Numbered from the stretch's first letter, positions 21,276 through 32,085 are shown. The stretch: 64,000 nucleotides of DNA from Micromonospora_J zhanjiangensis (GCF_042650605.1 NZ_JBHSBN010000009.1:124001-188000), one strand, 5' to 3'. Numbers and translations are program-made. Notes: a model not told the origin generated them from the letters alone.

Positions 21276-22157
21276 TCAGGCGTTCTGCGGCGCGGCGGCC
21301 GGGTCTGCGGGGGTGGCACGGTCCGGCGCGGACGTGGCCGGCTTGGCCGGGCCGCGGCGGGTGGGCTTGAGGAACAGGACGAGCACCGGGATGCCGTAGG
21401 CGAACCAGGCGATCACCTCCAGCACGGAGGGCGCCGGGGTGATGTTGAACATGCCGGACAGCAGGGTGGCGTACCAGGTGCCGGGCTCCAGCACGTTCGA
21501 GATGTCGAAGGCGAGCGAGTTCAGGCCGGGCAGCACGCCCGCCTCCTGGAAGTCGTGCACGCCGTACTTGAAGATGCCGGCGGCGACCAGGATCAGCAGC
21601 GCGCCGGTCCAGGTGAAGAAGGTGGAGAGGTTGATCCGCACCGCGCTGGCGTAGAGCAGCCAGCCGAGCACGGCCGAGGTGAGCAGGCCACCGATCAGGG
21701 CGTACAGCGGGCCGTTCTGGCCACCGACGGTCTGCGCCGCGGAGAAGAAGATCAGGGCCGTCTCCAGGCCCTCCCGGATCACCGCGAGGAAGGCCATCAA
21801 CAGCACCGCGAGCGAACCGAGGGCCAGCGCGTCGGTCAGCTTGCCGCGCAGTTCACCGGCGATGGACCGGGCCGCCCGGCGCATCCAGAAGATCATCCAG
21901 GTGACGAAGCAGACGGCCAGCACCGAGGTGATCGCGTCGAACAGTTCCCGCTCCGCCGAGGAGTCGAGCACCGTGGTGCTGGTGTAGGTGAGCAGCCAAC
22001 CGAACAGCACGCTGAGCAGCACGGCCGAGCCGACCCCGAGCCACACCTGGGGTAGCCGGTCGCGGCGCTGGGACTTCACCAGGAAGGCGACCAGGATGCT
22101 GATCACCAGTGCCGCCTCCAGGCCCTCGCGCAGGCCGATCAGGTAGGTGGCGAACAT
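21276..22157 (-). CDS. efeU: EfeU: iron permease of the FTR1/Fip1 family
   Basis: 293 residues, about seven membrane segments. The two iron-binding REGLE motifs are present (IGLREGLEAALV near the N-terminus and VIREGLETALI at about residue 127). The C-terminal tail is a Pro/Ala-rich cytosolic stretch. It imports iron delivered by EfeO/EfeB. It is the first gene of the operon, preceded by iron-box-like sequences. Confidence 0.95.
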   Translation of the reverse strand: MFATYLIGLREGLEAALVISILVAFLVKSQRRDRLPQVWLGVGSAVLLSVLFGWLLTYTSTTVLDSSAERELFDAITSVLAVCFVTWMIFWMRRAARSIAGELRGKLTDALALGSLAVLLMAFLAVIREGLETALIFFSAAQTVGGQNGPLYALIGGLLTSAVLGWLLYASAVRINLSTFFTWTGALLILVAAGIFKYGVHDFQEAGVLPGLNSLAFDISNVLEPGTWYATLLSGMFNITPAPSVLEVIAWFAYGIPVLVLFLKPTRRGPAKPATSAPDRATPADPAAAPQNA

Positions 22158-22174
22158 GGGGACCTCCGGCGGAC

Positions 22175-22210
22175 AGGTAAGGCATTCCTAAGTAAGGGCA
22201 GCCTACCTTC
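22175..22210 (-). promoter_or_regulatory. Candidate iron boxes (IdeR/DmdR type) upstream of efeU
   Basis: On the minus strand, a sequence reading TTAGGAATGCCTTACCTGT matches 14 of 19 positions of the IdeR/DmdR consensus TWAGGTWAGSCTWACCTWA. A weaker partly overlapping match lies just beside it (to 22210). The sites are 18-53 bp ahead of the efeU start, as expected for iron-dependent repression. The match counts were made by eye. Confidence 0.6.
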
Positions 22211-22326
22211 TCGCACCGGTTCGGCGGTGTCAAATCCCCCCGGCAGCCGTGACCGGTGCCCCACCGCCGGTCGCACCCCGCAGACGCCGGACGGGCCGGC
22301 CAGGTCACCCCGGCCGGCCCGTCCAG

Positions 22327-22418
22327 TGAACCTTTTTCAACCTGAACCGCGCGGCGCGCAAGCACCGCCTTCGACCTCGGCCGACGACGGCCCGCAAGGG
22401 GAGGTTGAAAAAGGTTCA
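22327..22418. repeat. 92-bp element with perfect 17-bp inverted ends
   Basis: TGAACCTTTTTCAACCT (22327-22343) is exactly complemented at 22402-22418, with 58 bases between. It lies in the gap downstream of ahcY and upstream of efeU. It could be the ahcY terminator, a MITE-like remnant or a regulatory structure; the arms include a T5/A5 run. Confidence 0.6.
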
Positions 22419-22437
22419 GTCGTACGGGTCGGAGCGC

Positions 22438-23934
<1,497 letters not shown>

Positions 23935-24220
23935 GAAAGCTCCTGTCGTACGGACGGGACGGGTCTGCTCTGCTGCGCGACCCTCCACCTTACGCGGACA
24001 GGATGACCGCCGGGGGAACGTGGTGTGGCGGCATGCCCGGCCCGGGTGGCGTACGGCACGCGCCGAACCGGGCGGGGTACGGCATGGGTGGACGTAGCGC
24101 GCGGGACGGCAGGCCACGGGCGGAGTAACCGCCCGTCAACCCAGCCGCCCCGCGCATCCCCCCGGTTTGGTCTCGCCGCGGCGCCCCGGATGGCGACTCC
24201 AATAACACCGCGTATCCATC

Positions 24221-24248
24221 ACGTTACTCAGCGCACACGGCATGTCAA
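24221..24248 (-). promoter_or_regulatory. Candidate ahcY promoter with long 5' leader
   Basis: On the minus strand, TTGACA (24243-24248) and TAACGT (24221-24226) are spaced 16 bp. Transcription from here would give a leader of about 280 nt before the ahcY ATG. The leader contains a stem ACGGGCGG/CCGCCCGT at 24116-24136. No known riboswitch class could be assigned by eye. This is the largest gap in this part of the window (23935-24305). Confidence 0.5.
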
Positions 24249-24305
24249 GCGGATCCGGAATTTCCGACTCCGTGGAGCGAGCAGCCCCGCCCGTCCGGCT
24301 CCCTG

Positions 24306-25484
24306 TCAGCCCTCGTCGGTGCCCACCGAGGCGACGTACGCCTCGCCGGTGCCGGAGAGCAGGAGCGGGCCGGCGCCGGCCGGGCCGACGGCCGCCTCGC
24401 CGCGGCCCAGGACGACCGCGCCGCGCTCGTCCCGTGCCTCGATCCGGCCGGACCAGCAGAGCACCACCCGCGGACCGGGCAGGTCCAGGCGCACCGGCCC
24501 GTCGTCGGTGGGCCGGACCCCGTGCAGGGCGAAGTCCCCGATCGGCACCGGCCAGGTGACCACTCCCGGGGCCACCGGCACCGCGCCGAACACCGGGTCG
24601 TCGAGCACCTCGAAACGCAGCACCCGGATCAGCTCGGCGACGTCGACGCGCTTGGGGGTCAGCCCGCCACGCAGCACGTTGTCGCTGGCCGCCAGGATCT
24701 CCACGCCGACGCCGTGCAGGTAGGCGTGCAGGTTGCCGGCCGGCATCCAGATCGCCTCACCGGGCGCCAGGATGACGTGGTTGAGCAGCAGCGCGACCAG
24801 CACGCCGGGATCCTCGGGATACCGCTCGGCCAGCCGCCGGAGCAGTCCGGCCGACGCGTCGAAGTCGGCCGGCACGTCGGCCGCGCGTACCGCGTCCAGC
24901 AGCTTGCCCCGCTCGGAGTAGGGCCAGGCCAGCAGCGTCCGTACCGCGTCGGGAAGCCCGGCCGGGCCGGTCCGCAACGCGGCCACGACCTGGTCCAGCG
25001 CGGCGACGCCGAACGCCGCCAGCACCTCGGCCGAGCGGGCCGGGTCCCGGAACCCGCAGAGCGCCTCGAACGGCGACGCCGCGACCAGCATCTCCGGCTT
25101 GTGGTACGGATCGACGTAGTTGCGCGGCCCGTCGCCCCCGGCCGCCTCCTCGGCGGCGAAGCCCGCCCGGGCCTGTTCGGCGTCCGGGTGGGCCTGCAGC
25201 GACAGCGGCGCCTCCGGCGCCAGCACCTTCAGCAGGAACGGCAACCGGTCGCCGTACCGGGCGGTCACCTCCGGGCCGAGCCAGTCGGCCGGTTCGGCGG
25301 CGACCAGGTCGGCCAGGCTGGCCGGCCCGTCGGGGCGGTCGACCAGGCCCGGCGCGCCCGGGTGGGCGCCCAGCCACAGCTCGGCCTCGGGCCCGGCGCT
25401 GGGCACCGGCCGACCCTGCAACGTGGCGATCGCGGTACGCGATCCCCAGGCGTAGTCCCGGATCCGGCCGCGCAGCGGTTCCAC
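24306..25484 (-). CDS. manA: Mannose-6-phosphate isomerase, class I
   Basis: 392 residues of the type I phosphomannose isomerase cupin fold. Zinc-site motifs are PLSLQAHPDAEQA and DPYHKPEMLVA, with MPAGNLHAYLHGVGVEILAASDN further on. It interconverts fructose-6-P and mannose-6-P, feeding ManB and GDP-mannose for mannolipids and glycoproteins. It directly follows the cation-efflux gene (one-base gap) in the manB-Trm112-SIS-CDF-manA run. Confidence 0.95.
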   Translation of the reverse strand: MEPLRGRIRDYAWGSRTAIATLQGRPVPSAGPEAELWLGAHPGAPGLVDRPDGPASLADLVAAEPADWLGPEVTARYGDRLPFLLKVLAPEAPLSLQAHPDAEQARAGFAAEEAAGGDGPRNYVDPYHKPEMLVAASPFEALCGFRDPARSAEVLAAFGVAALDQVVAALRTGPAGLPDAVRTLLAWPYSERGKLLDAVRAADVPADFDASAGLLRRLAERYPEDPGVLVALLLNHVILAPGEAIWMPAGNLHAYLHGVGVEILAASDNVLRGGLTPKRVDVAELIRVLRFEVLDDPVFGAVPVAPGVVTWPVPIGDFALHGVRPTDDGPVRLDLPGPRVVLCWSGRIEARDERGAVVLGRGEAAVGPAGAGPLLLSGTGEAYVASVGTDEG

Positions 25485-25485
25485 G

Positions 25486-26508
25486 TCAGCGCTCCGGCGA
25501 CCCGGCGGCGGTCGGCTGTCCCGCCGACCCGGGCCCGGTGCCGTCGGCGGGCGGCGGCGCCGACGTACCGGTCTTCGGGCCCTGCGCGGCCGTTCGAGCG
25601 CTGTAGATGTCCGGCTCCAAATAGATCACCCGGGCGATCGGTACGGCCTCCCGGATCCGGCTCTCGACCGCGTCGATGGCCCGGGCCACGTCCTCGGCCC
25701 GCTCGTTCGGCGAGACCGCGATCTTCGCCGCCACCAGCAGCTCCTCCGGACCGAGGTGCAGGGTCCGCATGTGGATCACACTCTGCACGTCGTCCCCCGA
25801 GAGGATCGCCTGCTCGATCCTGGCCAGGTCGGTCAGGCTGGCCGCCTCGCCGAGCAGCAGGCTCTTCGTCTCGACGGCCAGGATGATCGCGATGGTCACC
25901 AGCAGCAGCCCGATCATCGCGGTGCCGGCCGCGTCCCACATGCCGTTGCCGGTGACCAGCGTCATCCCGACGCCGACCAGGGCGAAGAGCAGACCGACCA
26001 GGGCGCCGAAGTCCTCCAGCAGCACCACCGGCAGCTCCGGGGCCTTGGCCCGGCGGATGAAGTCCTTCCAGGAGGTGTTGCCGCGGATCTGGTTCGACTC
26101 GTGGATCGCGGTCCGGAACGAGAAGCCCTCCAGCCCGACCGCGACCAGCAGCACCGCCACCGGCACCCACTTCCACGCGGTGATCGGCTCCGGGTGCTGG
26201 AACTTGTGGTACGCCTCGTACAGGGCGAACAGTCCGCCGAGGCTGAACAGCACGATCGACACGATGAACGCGTAGACGTAGCGCTCCCGGCCGTAGCCGA
26301 ACGGGTGCTTCGGGGTGGCGCCCCTCTTGGCCCGCCGGCCACCGAGCAGCAGCAGCGCCTGGTTGCCGGTGTCGGCCACCGAGTGGAACGACTCGGCCAG
26401 CATCGACGAGGACCCGGTCAGGATGAACGCGAGGAGCTTGGTGACGGCGATGCCCAGGTTGGCCAGCAGCGCCGCGACGATGGCCTTGGTGCCACCCCCC
26501 GCACTCAC
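25486..26508 (-). CDS. Cation diffusion facilitator (metal efflux) family protein
   Basis: 340 residues. About five to six membrane segments occupy residues 8-215, followed by a cytosolic ferredoxin-like domain (DDVQSVIHMRTLHLGPEELLVAAKIAV). Conserved features include SMLAESFHSVADTGNQALLLLG, which holds the His/Asp metal site, and HPFGYGRERYVYAF. Family members export Zn, Co, Fe or Mn in exchange for protons; the metal is not certain. Its N-terminal position in the mannose run suggests shared transcription rather than shared pathway. Confidence 0.9.
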   Translation of the reverse strand: MSAGGGTKAIVAALLANLGIAVTKLLAFILTGSSSMLAESFHSVADTGNQALLLLGGRRAKRGATPKHPFGYGRERYVYAFIVSIVLFSLGGLFALYEAYHKFQHPEPITAWKWVPVAVLLVAVGLEGFSFRTAIHESNQIRGNTSWKDFIRRAKAPELPVVLLEDFGALVGLLFALVGVGMTLVTGNGMWDAAGTAMIGLLLVTIAIILAVETKSLLLGEAASLTDLARIEQAILSGDDVQSVIHMRTLHLGPEELLVAAKIAVSPNERAEDVARAIDAVESRIREAVPIARVIYLEPDIYSARTAAQGPKTGTSAPPPADGTGPGSAGQPTAAGSPER

Positions 26509-26542
26509 GACGGCACCCCGACGGCCAACTGCTTACAACTGT

Positions 26543-27751
26543 TCACTGGTTGGCCAGCTCCTTCATCTCGGTGACGGCGGGAACCGCCATCGGGTCGAGG
26601 CCGTGTGCCAGGGCGAGGTAGATCGAGCTGAAGTCGGGTACCGCGACCAGCGAGGCGAGCCGTTCCAGGGCGGAGCCGCCCTCGGCGGTCACCACGTCAC
26701 ACCGCACGCCGCGCCGCTCGGCCAGGGTCTGCACCGCGTCCGCCCGGCGTTCCTCGACCGCGAGCGGCTCGTCGGTGTCGTCGTCGGCGTTCAGGCCGCC
26801 GTCGCGCAGCAGCACCACCCGCAGCCGGGTCTGCCCGTCGGCACCGTCGTCCGGGTCGGCGAAAATGTCCCGGGTGGCCTCGCCGAGCCCGCCGAACACG
26901 CCGTCGAGCAGGCCGACCCGGCCCCGCCCGGCCTCGCCGAGCGCACCGGCGACCACCGGGTAGCGGGCGTTGGCCGACAGCGTGTCGCCGAACCGGCGGG
27001 CGGCGACGGTGGCCAGCGGCGACGAACCCCAGACGATCGGGATCGAGCCGGCCAGGCCCAGGGCCAGCGACTTCGCCGGATTGACGAACGACTCGGCGGT
27101 CGGCCGGCAGCGGTCGGCGTCGGCGTCCAGCCGGGCCGCCGTCTCGGCCAGGTCGGCCTCGTTGACCTTCACCATGCCCAGCGCCCGGCCGACCAGCAGC
27201 ACCGGCACGGTCAGCGCCCACAGGCTGGCCCGGGCCGGTGCCCGCCGGGGCACCGGCACGAACGGTGCCCGGGCGCCCTCGGCGATCGACTGCAACCGGG
27301 AGTCCGGCGCGCCCACCGCGACCAGCCGGGCGCCGCGCCGGGCCGCCGCCTCGGCCGCGGCGAGCGCCTCCGGGCTGCGCCCGGACGCGCTGATCGCGAT
27401 CACCACGTCGGCCGCGCCGACCCAGCCGGGAACCCCCGCGCTGCGGTGCGGGATCACCGGCACCGGGCAGCGCGGCCCGGCGACCGTGGCCAGCACGTCC
27501 CCGGTACGACCGGCCGTGCCGATCCCGGCGATGACCACCGCCCGCGGCCGTCCCTCGTCGCCGAGTACGGCGAGGTTGGCCTCCGCGGCCAGGCTCGCCG
27601 ACTCGCGTACCTGGGCGCCGGCGGAGGCGGTGAACCGGAGCATGCCGCCCGGATCGCCCTCGGCCAGTGCCTCGACGTCGTCGAGCGTCGCCTCGTCCAC
27701 CACGCGTCGGCCACTCAGTCCGCTGGTGCCGTCCATCTCAGGGCCGCCCAT
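26543..27751 (-). CDS. SIS-domain sugar-phosphate isomerase-like protein (TobH/Rv3256c type)
   Basis: 402 residues (start could also be the internal MDGTSGLSG). A SIS fold is visible: VVIAGIGTAGRTGDVLATV, then ADVVIAISASGRSPEALAAAEAA, then a second SIS half with WGSSPLATVAARRFGDTLSANARYPVV and the C-terminal SSIYLALAHGLDPMAVPAV. The mycobacterial counterpart also lies between manA and manB, suggesting a phosphosugar isomerase or binding role; the reaction is not established. Confidence 0.85.
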   Translation of the reverse strand: MGGPEMDGTSGLSGRRVVDEATLDDVEALAEGDPGGMLRFTASAGAQVRESASLAAEANLAVLGDEGRPRAVVIAGIGTAGRTGDVLATVAGPRCPVPVIPHRSAGVPGWVGAADVVIAISASGRSPEALAAAEAAARRGARLVAVGAPDSRLQSIAEGARAPFVPVPRRAPARASLWALTVPVLLVGRALGMVKVNEADLAETAARLDADADRCRPTAESFVNPAKSLALGLAGSIPIVWGSSPLATVAARRFGDTLSANARYPVVAGALGEAGRGRVGLLDGVFGGLGEATRDIFADPDDGADGQTRLRVVLLRDGGLNADDDTDEPLAVEERRADAVQTLAERRGVRCDVVTAEGGSALERLASLVAVPDFSSIYLALAHGLDPMAVPAVTEMKELANQ

Positions 27752-27781
27752 GTCAGGCTCGTCCTCCAGCCACGTTTCCGA

Positions 27782-27979
27782 TCACTGACCGTTCCCCGCC
27801 GATCCGCCGGGACCACCGGTGGCCTCGTCCAGCAACAGCACCGGTACGTCGTCCCGGACCTGGAAGACCCGGGCGCACTCGGTGCAGGTCAGCGTCTGGG
27901 CCGCGGGATCGTAGTCGAGCGGGGCGTGGTGCGTGTCCGGGCAGGCGAGGATCTCCAGCAACTGCGGGTCGAGGGCCAC
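27782..27979 (-). CDS. Trm112-like small protein
   Basis: 65 residues from the GTG at 27979 (AAGGAG upstream). The pattern LDPQLLEILACPDTHHAPLDY, then LTCTECARVFQVRDDVPVLLLDEA is the Trm112/UPF0434 zinc-ribbon family. Only three of the usual four Cys are visible (Cys13, 32 and 35), as His or Asp may fill the fourth place. Trm112 proteins activate methyltransferases; the partner here is unknown. It lies in the manB-manA run, which is its usual place in actinobacteria. Confidence 0.8.
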   Translation of the reverse strand: MALDPQLLEILACPDTHHAPLDYDPAAQTLTCTECARVFQVRDDVPVLLLDEATGGPGGSAGNGQ

Positions 27980-28091
27980 GATCCGGGCTCCTTCCACTCT
28001 TTTTCGGGCGGACGGTCGGCAGTGTCCCCCGGCGCTGAGGATCCTAATCGCGTCGGCGCCGACCGGCTGCCGAAGGATCACCCAGGCGAGC

Positions 28092-29507
28092 TCAGGCGCG
28101 GACCCGGCCGAGCACCTCGTCACGCAGCGCGGTCATCCGCTCGGCGGTGGGCGCCTCCACGTTCAGCCGCAGCAGCGGCTCGGTGTTGGAGGCCCGCAGG
28201 TTGATCCAGGCGCCGTCGGGAAAGCGCAGGGTCAGCCCGTCCAGCTCGTCCGCCTCGGCGTCCGGGTACGCCCGGCGCACCTCGGACATCTTCGCGGCCT
28301 GGTCCGGCACCGTTGAGTTGATCTCACCGGAGGCGACGTACCGCTCGTACTTCTCGGCCAGCTCGGACAGCGGGCGGTCCTGCTCGCCGAGCGCGGCCAG
28401 CAGGTGCATCGCGGCCAGCATGCCGGTGTCGGCGAACCAGAAGTCGCGGAAGTAGTAATGCGCGGAGTGCTCACCGCCGAACACCGCGTCGGTGCGGGCC
28501 ATCTCGGCCTTGATGAACGAGTGCCCGACCCGGCTGCGCACCGGCCGCCCGCCGTGCTCGGCGACGATCTCCGGTACGGCGCGCGAGGTGATCAGGTTGT
28601 GGATCACCGTCGATCCGGGGTGCTTGGCCAGCTCGCGGACCGCGACCAGGGCGGTGATCGCCGACGGGGAGACCGGCTCACCCCGCTCGTCGACGGCGAA
28701 GCAGCGGTCGGCGTCCCCGTCGAAGGCCAGGCCCAGGTCGGCGCCGTGCTCCCGGACGGCCCGCTGCAGGTCGACCAGGTTCGCCGGGTCCAGCGGGTTG
28801 GCCTCGTGGTTCGGGAACGAGCCGTCGAGTTCGAAGTAGAGCGGCACGATCGTCAGCGGCAGGGCCGGCAGCACGGCGTCGCCGAGCACCGCCGGCACGG
28901 TGTAGCCGCCCATGCCGTTGCCGGCGTCGACCACCACCTTCAGCGGCCGGATGCCGGACAGGTCGACCAGCCCGCGCAGGTGCGCCGCGTAGTCGGCCAA
29001 CAGGTCCCGCCGCCGCGAGTCGCCCCGGGGCCGGTCGGCGGGACGGTCCGTACCGCCGTCGAGGATGGCCTGGGCCCGGTCCCGGATCTCGGCGAGGCCG
29101 GAGTCCTGGCCGATCGGCCGGGCACCAACCCGGCACATCTTGATGCCGTTGTACTTCGCCGGGTTGTGGCTGGCGGTGAACATCGCGCCGGGCAGGCCGA
29201 GCACGCCCGAGGCGTAGTAGAGCATGTCGGTCGAGCCGAGACCGGCCTCGATCACCGACAGTCCCTCGGACCGGGCCCCGGCGCCGAAGGCGGCGGCCAG
29301 GCCGGGCGAGGAGTCCCGCATGTCGTGCGCGACGACCACCGTCTCCACCCGGTCCGCGGCGCGATCGGCCGACGCGTCGCCGGTCGGGGACTCGCGCAGC
29401 AACTGCGCGAACGCGGCGCCCAGCGCCTCGGCCGCCCGCTCGTCCCACTGGTCCGGGACGATGCCACGCACGTCGTACGCCTTGACGATCTGGGACAGGT
29501 CAGACAA
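28092..29507 (-). CDS. manB: Phosphomannomutase/phosphoglucomutase
   Basis: 471 residues of the alpha-D-phosphohexomutase superfamily. The catalytic phosphoserine loop is FTASHNPAKYNG (Ser113), the metal loop LAFDGDADRCF (about 265), the sugar-specificity loop GGEHSAHYYF, and the C-terminal phosphate loop LRASNTEPLLRLN. It converts mannose-6-P to mannose-1-P for GDP-mannose synthesis. Start MSDLSQIVKAYDVRG is typical. It begins the run read toward manA. Confidence 0.95.
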   Translation of the reverse strand: MSDLSQIVKAYDVRGIVPDQWDERAAEALGAAFAQLLRESPTGDASADRAADRVETVVVAHDMRDSSPGLAAAFGAGARSEGLSVIEAGLGSTDMLYYASGVLGLPGAMFTASHNPAKYNGIKMCRVGARPIGQDSGLAEIRDRAQAILDGGTDRPADRPRGDSRRRDLLADYAAHLRGLVDLSGIRPLKVVVDAGNGMGGYTVPAVLGDAVLPALPLTIVPLYFELDGSFPNHEANPLDPANLVDLQRAVREHGADLGLAFDGDADRCFAVDERGEPVSPSAITALVAVRELAKHPGSTVIHNLITSRAVPEIVAEHGGRPVRSRVGHSFIKAEMARTDAVFGGEHSAHYYFRDFWFADTGMLAAMHLLAALGEQDRPLSELAEKYERYVASGEINSTVPDQAAKMSEVRRAYPDAEADELDGLTLRFPDGAWINLRASNTEPLLRLNVEAPTAERMTALRDEVLGRVRA

Positions 29508-29588
29508 CGGTCTTGCTCCTCGGCATGGGCGACGATGGACGGGCCTGAGCCTAGTCGAGCCGGCCCGGCCTCCGGCGCCACGCCGTGA

Positions 29589-30476
29589 TCAGGGCTGGTT
29601 CGGCAGGCGGGGCATCACGACGGTCGCGTCGGCAGCCGCGGGCCGGGGCGGGAACGGCCCGGTGCCCGGGAACCGGGGCGGATACTGCGCCGGCACCACC
29701 GGCGGGACCGGCTGGTACCCGTCGTCGGCCGCCGGCTCCCGGTCGCGGCGGTTGCGCCGCAGCAGCACCACCAGCAGCGCGGCCCCGATGCCGACCATGC
29801 CGAGGCCCACCACCATCACCATGCCGCCGAGCCCGAAACCACCGCCGGAGTTCGACTTCTGCACCGGCGCGGCCACCGCCGGCGCGCTGCTGGCCGCGAT
29901 GCCCTGCTCGTCGGAGACGGCGCTCGGGCTCGGCGCGGCGGACGGCGTGGCCGACGGGGTCGACGACGACGCCTTGCGGCCGGCCACCCGGGCGGTGTCG
30001 GTCTTACGACCGAGCACGTTGCCGTCGGCGGCGGAGACCTGGGCCACCACCGTCGCGGTGCCCGAGGTCACCCCGCTCAGGAAGGTCACCCGGTAGCGGA
30101 CCGCCACGTTCCGCTTCTCGCACAGCATCGGCCGCTCCGGCTGCGTCGGCGACGTGGCCACCGTGCCGACCCCGACGCCGGACAGGCCCACCGGCTGCCA
30201 GTCCCGGCCGACCATGGCTTCGACCCGTATCTGGTCGGCCTCCAGGCCGCGCAGCTCGATCGCCAGCGCGGTGCGCGCGACCACGCACTCCTTGCCCTTC
30301 CGGCTCGCCGTGACGACGACCTGTCCGGACGACCCGGCGGTGAAGCTGTCGGGCACCCGCAGCCCCACCTTGGCCTCGTCGGCGGCCAGAGCCGGGCTCG
30401 ACCCGACCGCGACCAGACCGGCGAACAGCAGGAACACCGTCGCGAACCGGGTCACACCGCGTCGTACCGCCATCAT
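29589..30476 (-). CDS. Secreted, C-terminally membrane-anchored surface protein
   Basis: 295 residues. Signal peptide at about 1-31 (FATVFLLFAGLVAVGSSPALA), then a beta-rich extracellular region with two Cys (C64 and C118 by rough count) that could pair, then a Ser/Pro/Thr-rich stalk, a single membrane helix at about 225-247 (GMVMVVGLGMVGIGAALLVVLL) and a cytosolic Pro-rich tail. No catalytic motif is visible. Likely an envelope protein, function unknown. The paired domain resembles bacterial Ig-like/DUF folds only in general appearance. Confidence 0.75.
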   Translation of the reverse strand: MMAVRRGVTRFATVFLLFAGLVAVGSSPALAADEAKVGLRVPDSFTAGSSGQVVVTASRKGKECVVARTALAIELRGLEADQIRVEAMVGRDWQPVGLSGVGVGTVATSPTQPERPMLCEKRNVAVRYRVTFLSGVTSGTATVVAQVSAADGNVLGRKTDTARVAGRKASSSTPSATPSAAPSPSAVSDEQGIAASSAPAVAAPVQKSNSGGGFGLGGMVMVVGLGMVGIGAALLVVLLRRNRRDREPAADDGYQPVPPVVPAQYPPRFPGTGPFPPRPAAADATVVMPRLPNQP

Positions 30477-30645
30477 TCACCTCGCCGTCATGTTGTCCGT
30501 CCGGGTGGATCCGGCGGACAGGCTACCCCGCCCCGTCGTCAACACCGGCATCAAGCTGCACAGACAGTGTGCGACAGAACCCCACGAACCCCCCGAACAA
30601 CGCGCCGAAGCACCCCACCCGGCCGCCCTTGGCGGCGGGTGACGG

Positions 30646-32085
30646 TCACAGGTCGATGCCGGTGAGGACCAGGACGCGGGGCTCGGTGTAGTCGTCCATC
30701 GCGCTGCGGACGCCCTCCCGGCCGACGCCGCTGCCCTTCACCCCGCCGTACGGCATCTGGTCGGCCCGGTACGACGGCACGTCTCCGATGATCACCCCGC
30801 CCACGGCGAGGGCGCGGTGGGCGGCGAACGCGGTCCGCAGGTCGTGCGTGAACACGCCGGCCTGCAGCCCGTACCCGGAGTCGTTGACGGCGGCGAAGGC
30901 GGCGTCGGTGCCGGCCACCGGGGCGACCGTCAGCACCGGCCCGAACACCTCGTCGGTGTTCACCCGGGCGTCCCGGGGCACGCCGGTGAGCACCGTCGGC
31001 GGGTACGTCGTACCCGTTCGCCGGCCGCCGGTCGCGATCTCCGCGCCGGCCGCGACCGCCTCGTCCACCCACTGCTCCACCCGGCTCGCGGCGGCCTCGT
31101 CGATCAGCGGCCCGACGTCGGTGTCCGGGTCGGCCGGGTCGCCGCTGCGCAGCGCCCGCACGGCCGCCACCAGCCGGGGCAGGAACCCGTCGTAGAGCCA
31201 CTCGTGCACGTAGACCCGCTGCACGGCGATGCAGCTCTGCCCGGCCTGGTAGTTGGCGAAGGTGGCGATCCGTCCGGCGGCCCGGGTGAGGTCCTCGTCG
31301 GACGACCAGTCCTCGCAGATCACCACCGCCGCGTTGCCGCCGAGTTCGAGGGTGACGTGCTTGTCCGGCACCGCCCGGCGGATCGCCGTACCGACCGGGC
31401 CGGAACCGGTGAACGAGACCACCGGCAGCCGGGGGTCGGCGACCAGGTCGGCGGCCCGGTCGTTCGGCAGCGGCAGCACCGAGAAGCAGCCGGCCGGCAG
31501 GTCGGTCTCGGCCAGCAGCTCACCGAGCAGCAGCGCGGTCAGCGGGGTGGCCGGCGCCGGCTTGACCACGATCGGGGCGCCGACCGCCAGCGCCGGCGCG
31601 ACCTTGTGGGCGACCAGGTTGAGCGGAAAATTGAACGGCGTGATGCCCAGCACCGGGCCGCGCGGCACCCGGCGGACCAGGGCGAGCCGGCCGGTGGCCG
31701 CCGGGTCGGTGTCCAGCCGCTGCACCTCCCCGCTGAACCGCCGGGCCTCCTCGGCCGCCCACCGGAACGTCGACACCGCCCGGGTCACCTCGACCCGGGC
31801 CCATTTGACCGGTTTCCCGCTCTCGGCGGTGATCAGTTCGGCGACCTCGTCGGCGCGCTCGGCGAGCCGCCCCGAGACGTGATCGAGGGCGGCGGCCCGG
31901 ACGTGCGCCGGCAGCGCCGCCACCTCGGCGGCCACCGCCGCGGCCCCGGCCACCGCCGCCTCCACCTGATCGGCGGCGGCCACGCTGGTCCGCCCCACGA
32001 CCCGACCGTCGTACGGATGCCGGACGGTCGTCTCGCCCTCGCCGTGGACCGCCCGGCCGGCCACGAAGAACGGTACGGATTCCAC
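30646..32085 (-). CDS. NAD(P)-dependent aldehyde dehydrogenase (lactaldehyde/succinate-semialdehyde-like)
   Basis: 479 residues, full length for the family. Motifs: PFNFPLNLVAHKVAPAL at about 150-166, general base in LELGGNAAVVI (Glu247) and nucleophile in YQAGQSCIAVQRV (Cys285). The wording around Cys285 fits the branch that includes lactaldehyde dehydrogenases and non-phosphorylating GAPDH-like enzymes. F420 genes are elsewhere in the window, so a lactate link is possible but only inferred. Substrate uncertain. Confidence 0.9.
   Translation of the reverse strand: MESVPFFVAGRAVHGEGETTVRHPYDGRVVGRTSVAAADQVEAAVAGAAAVAAEVAALPAHVRAAALDHVSGRLAERADEVAELITAESGKPVKWARVEVTRAVSTFRWAAEEARRFSGEVQRLDTDPAATGRLALVRRVPRGPVLGITPFNFPLNLVAHKVAPALAVGAPIVVKPAPATPLTALLLGELLAETDLPAGCFSVLPLPNDRAADLVADPRLPVVSFTGSGPVGTAIRRAVPDKHVTLELGGNAAVVICEDWSSDEDLTRAAGRIATFANYQAGQSCIAVQRVYVHEWLYDGFLPRLVAAVRALRSGDPADPDTDVGPLIDEAAASRVEQWVDEAVAAGAEIATGGRRTGTTYPPTVLTGVPRDARVNTDEVFGPVLTVAPVAGTDAAFAAVNDSGYGLQAGVFTHDLRTAFAAHRALAVGGVIIGDVPSYRADQMPYGGVKGSGVGREGVRSAMDDYTEPRVLVLTGIDL

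Noticed and set aside
26543..26963. Separate plus-strand gene around 26775
   Set aside because: Shadow of the SIS protein with typical Ser/Arg/Pro-rich out-of-frame composition.
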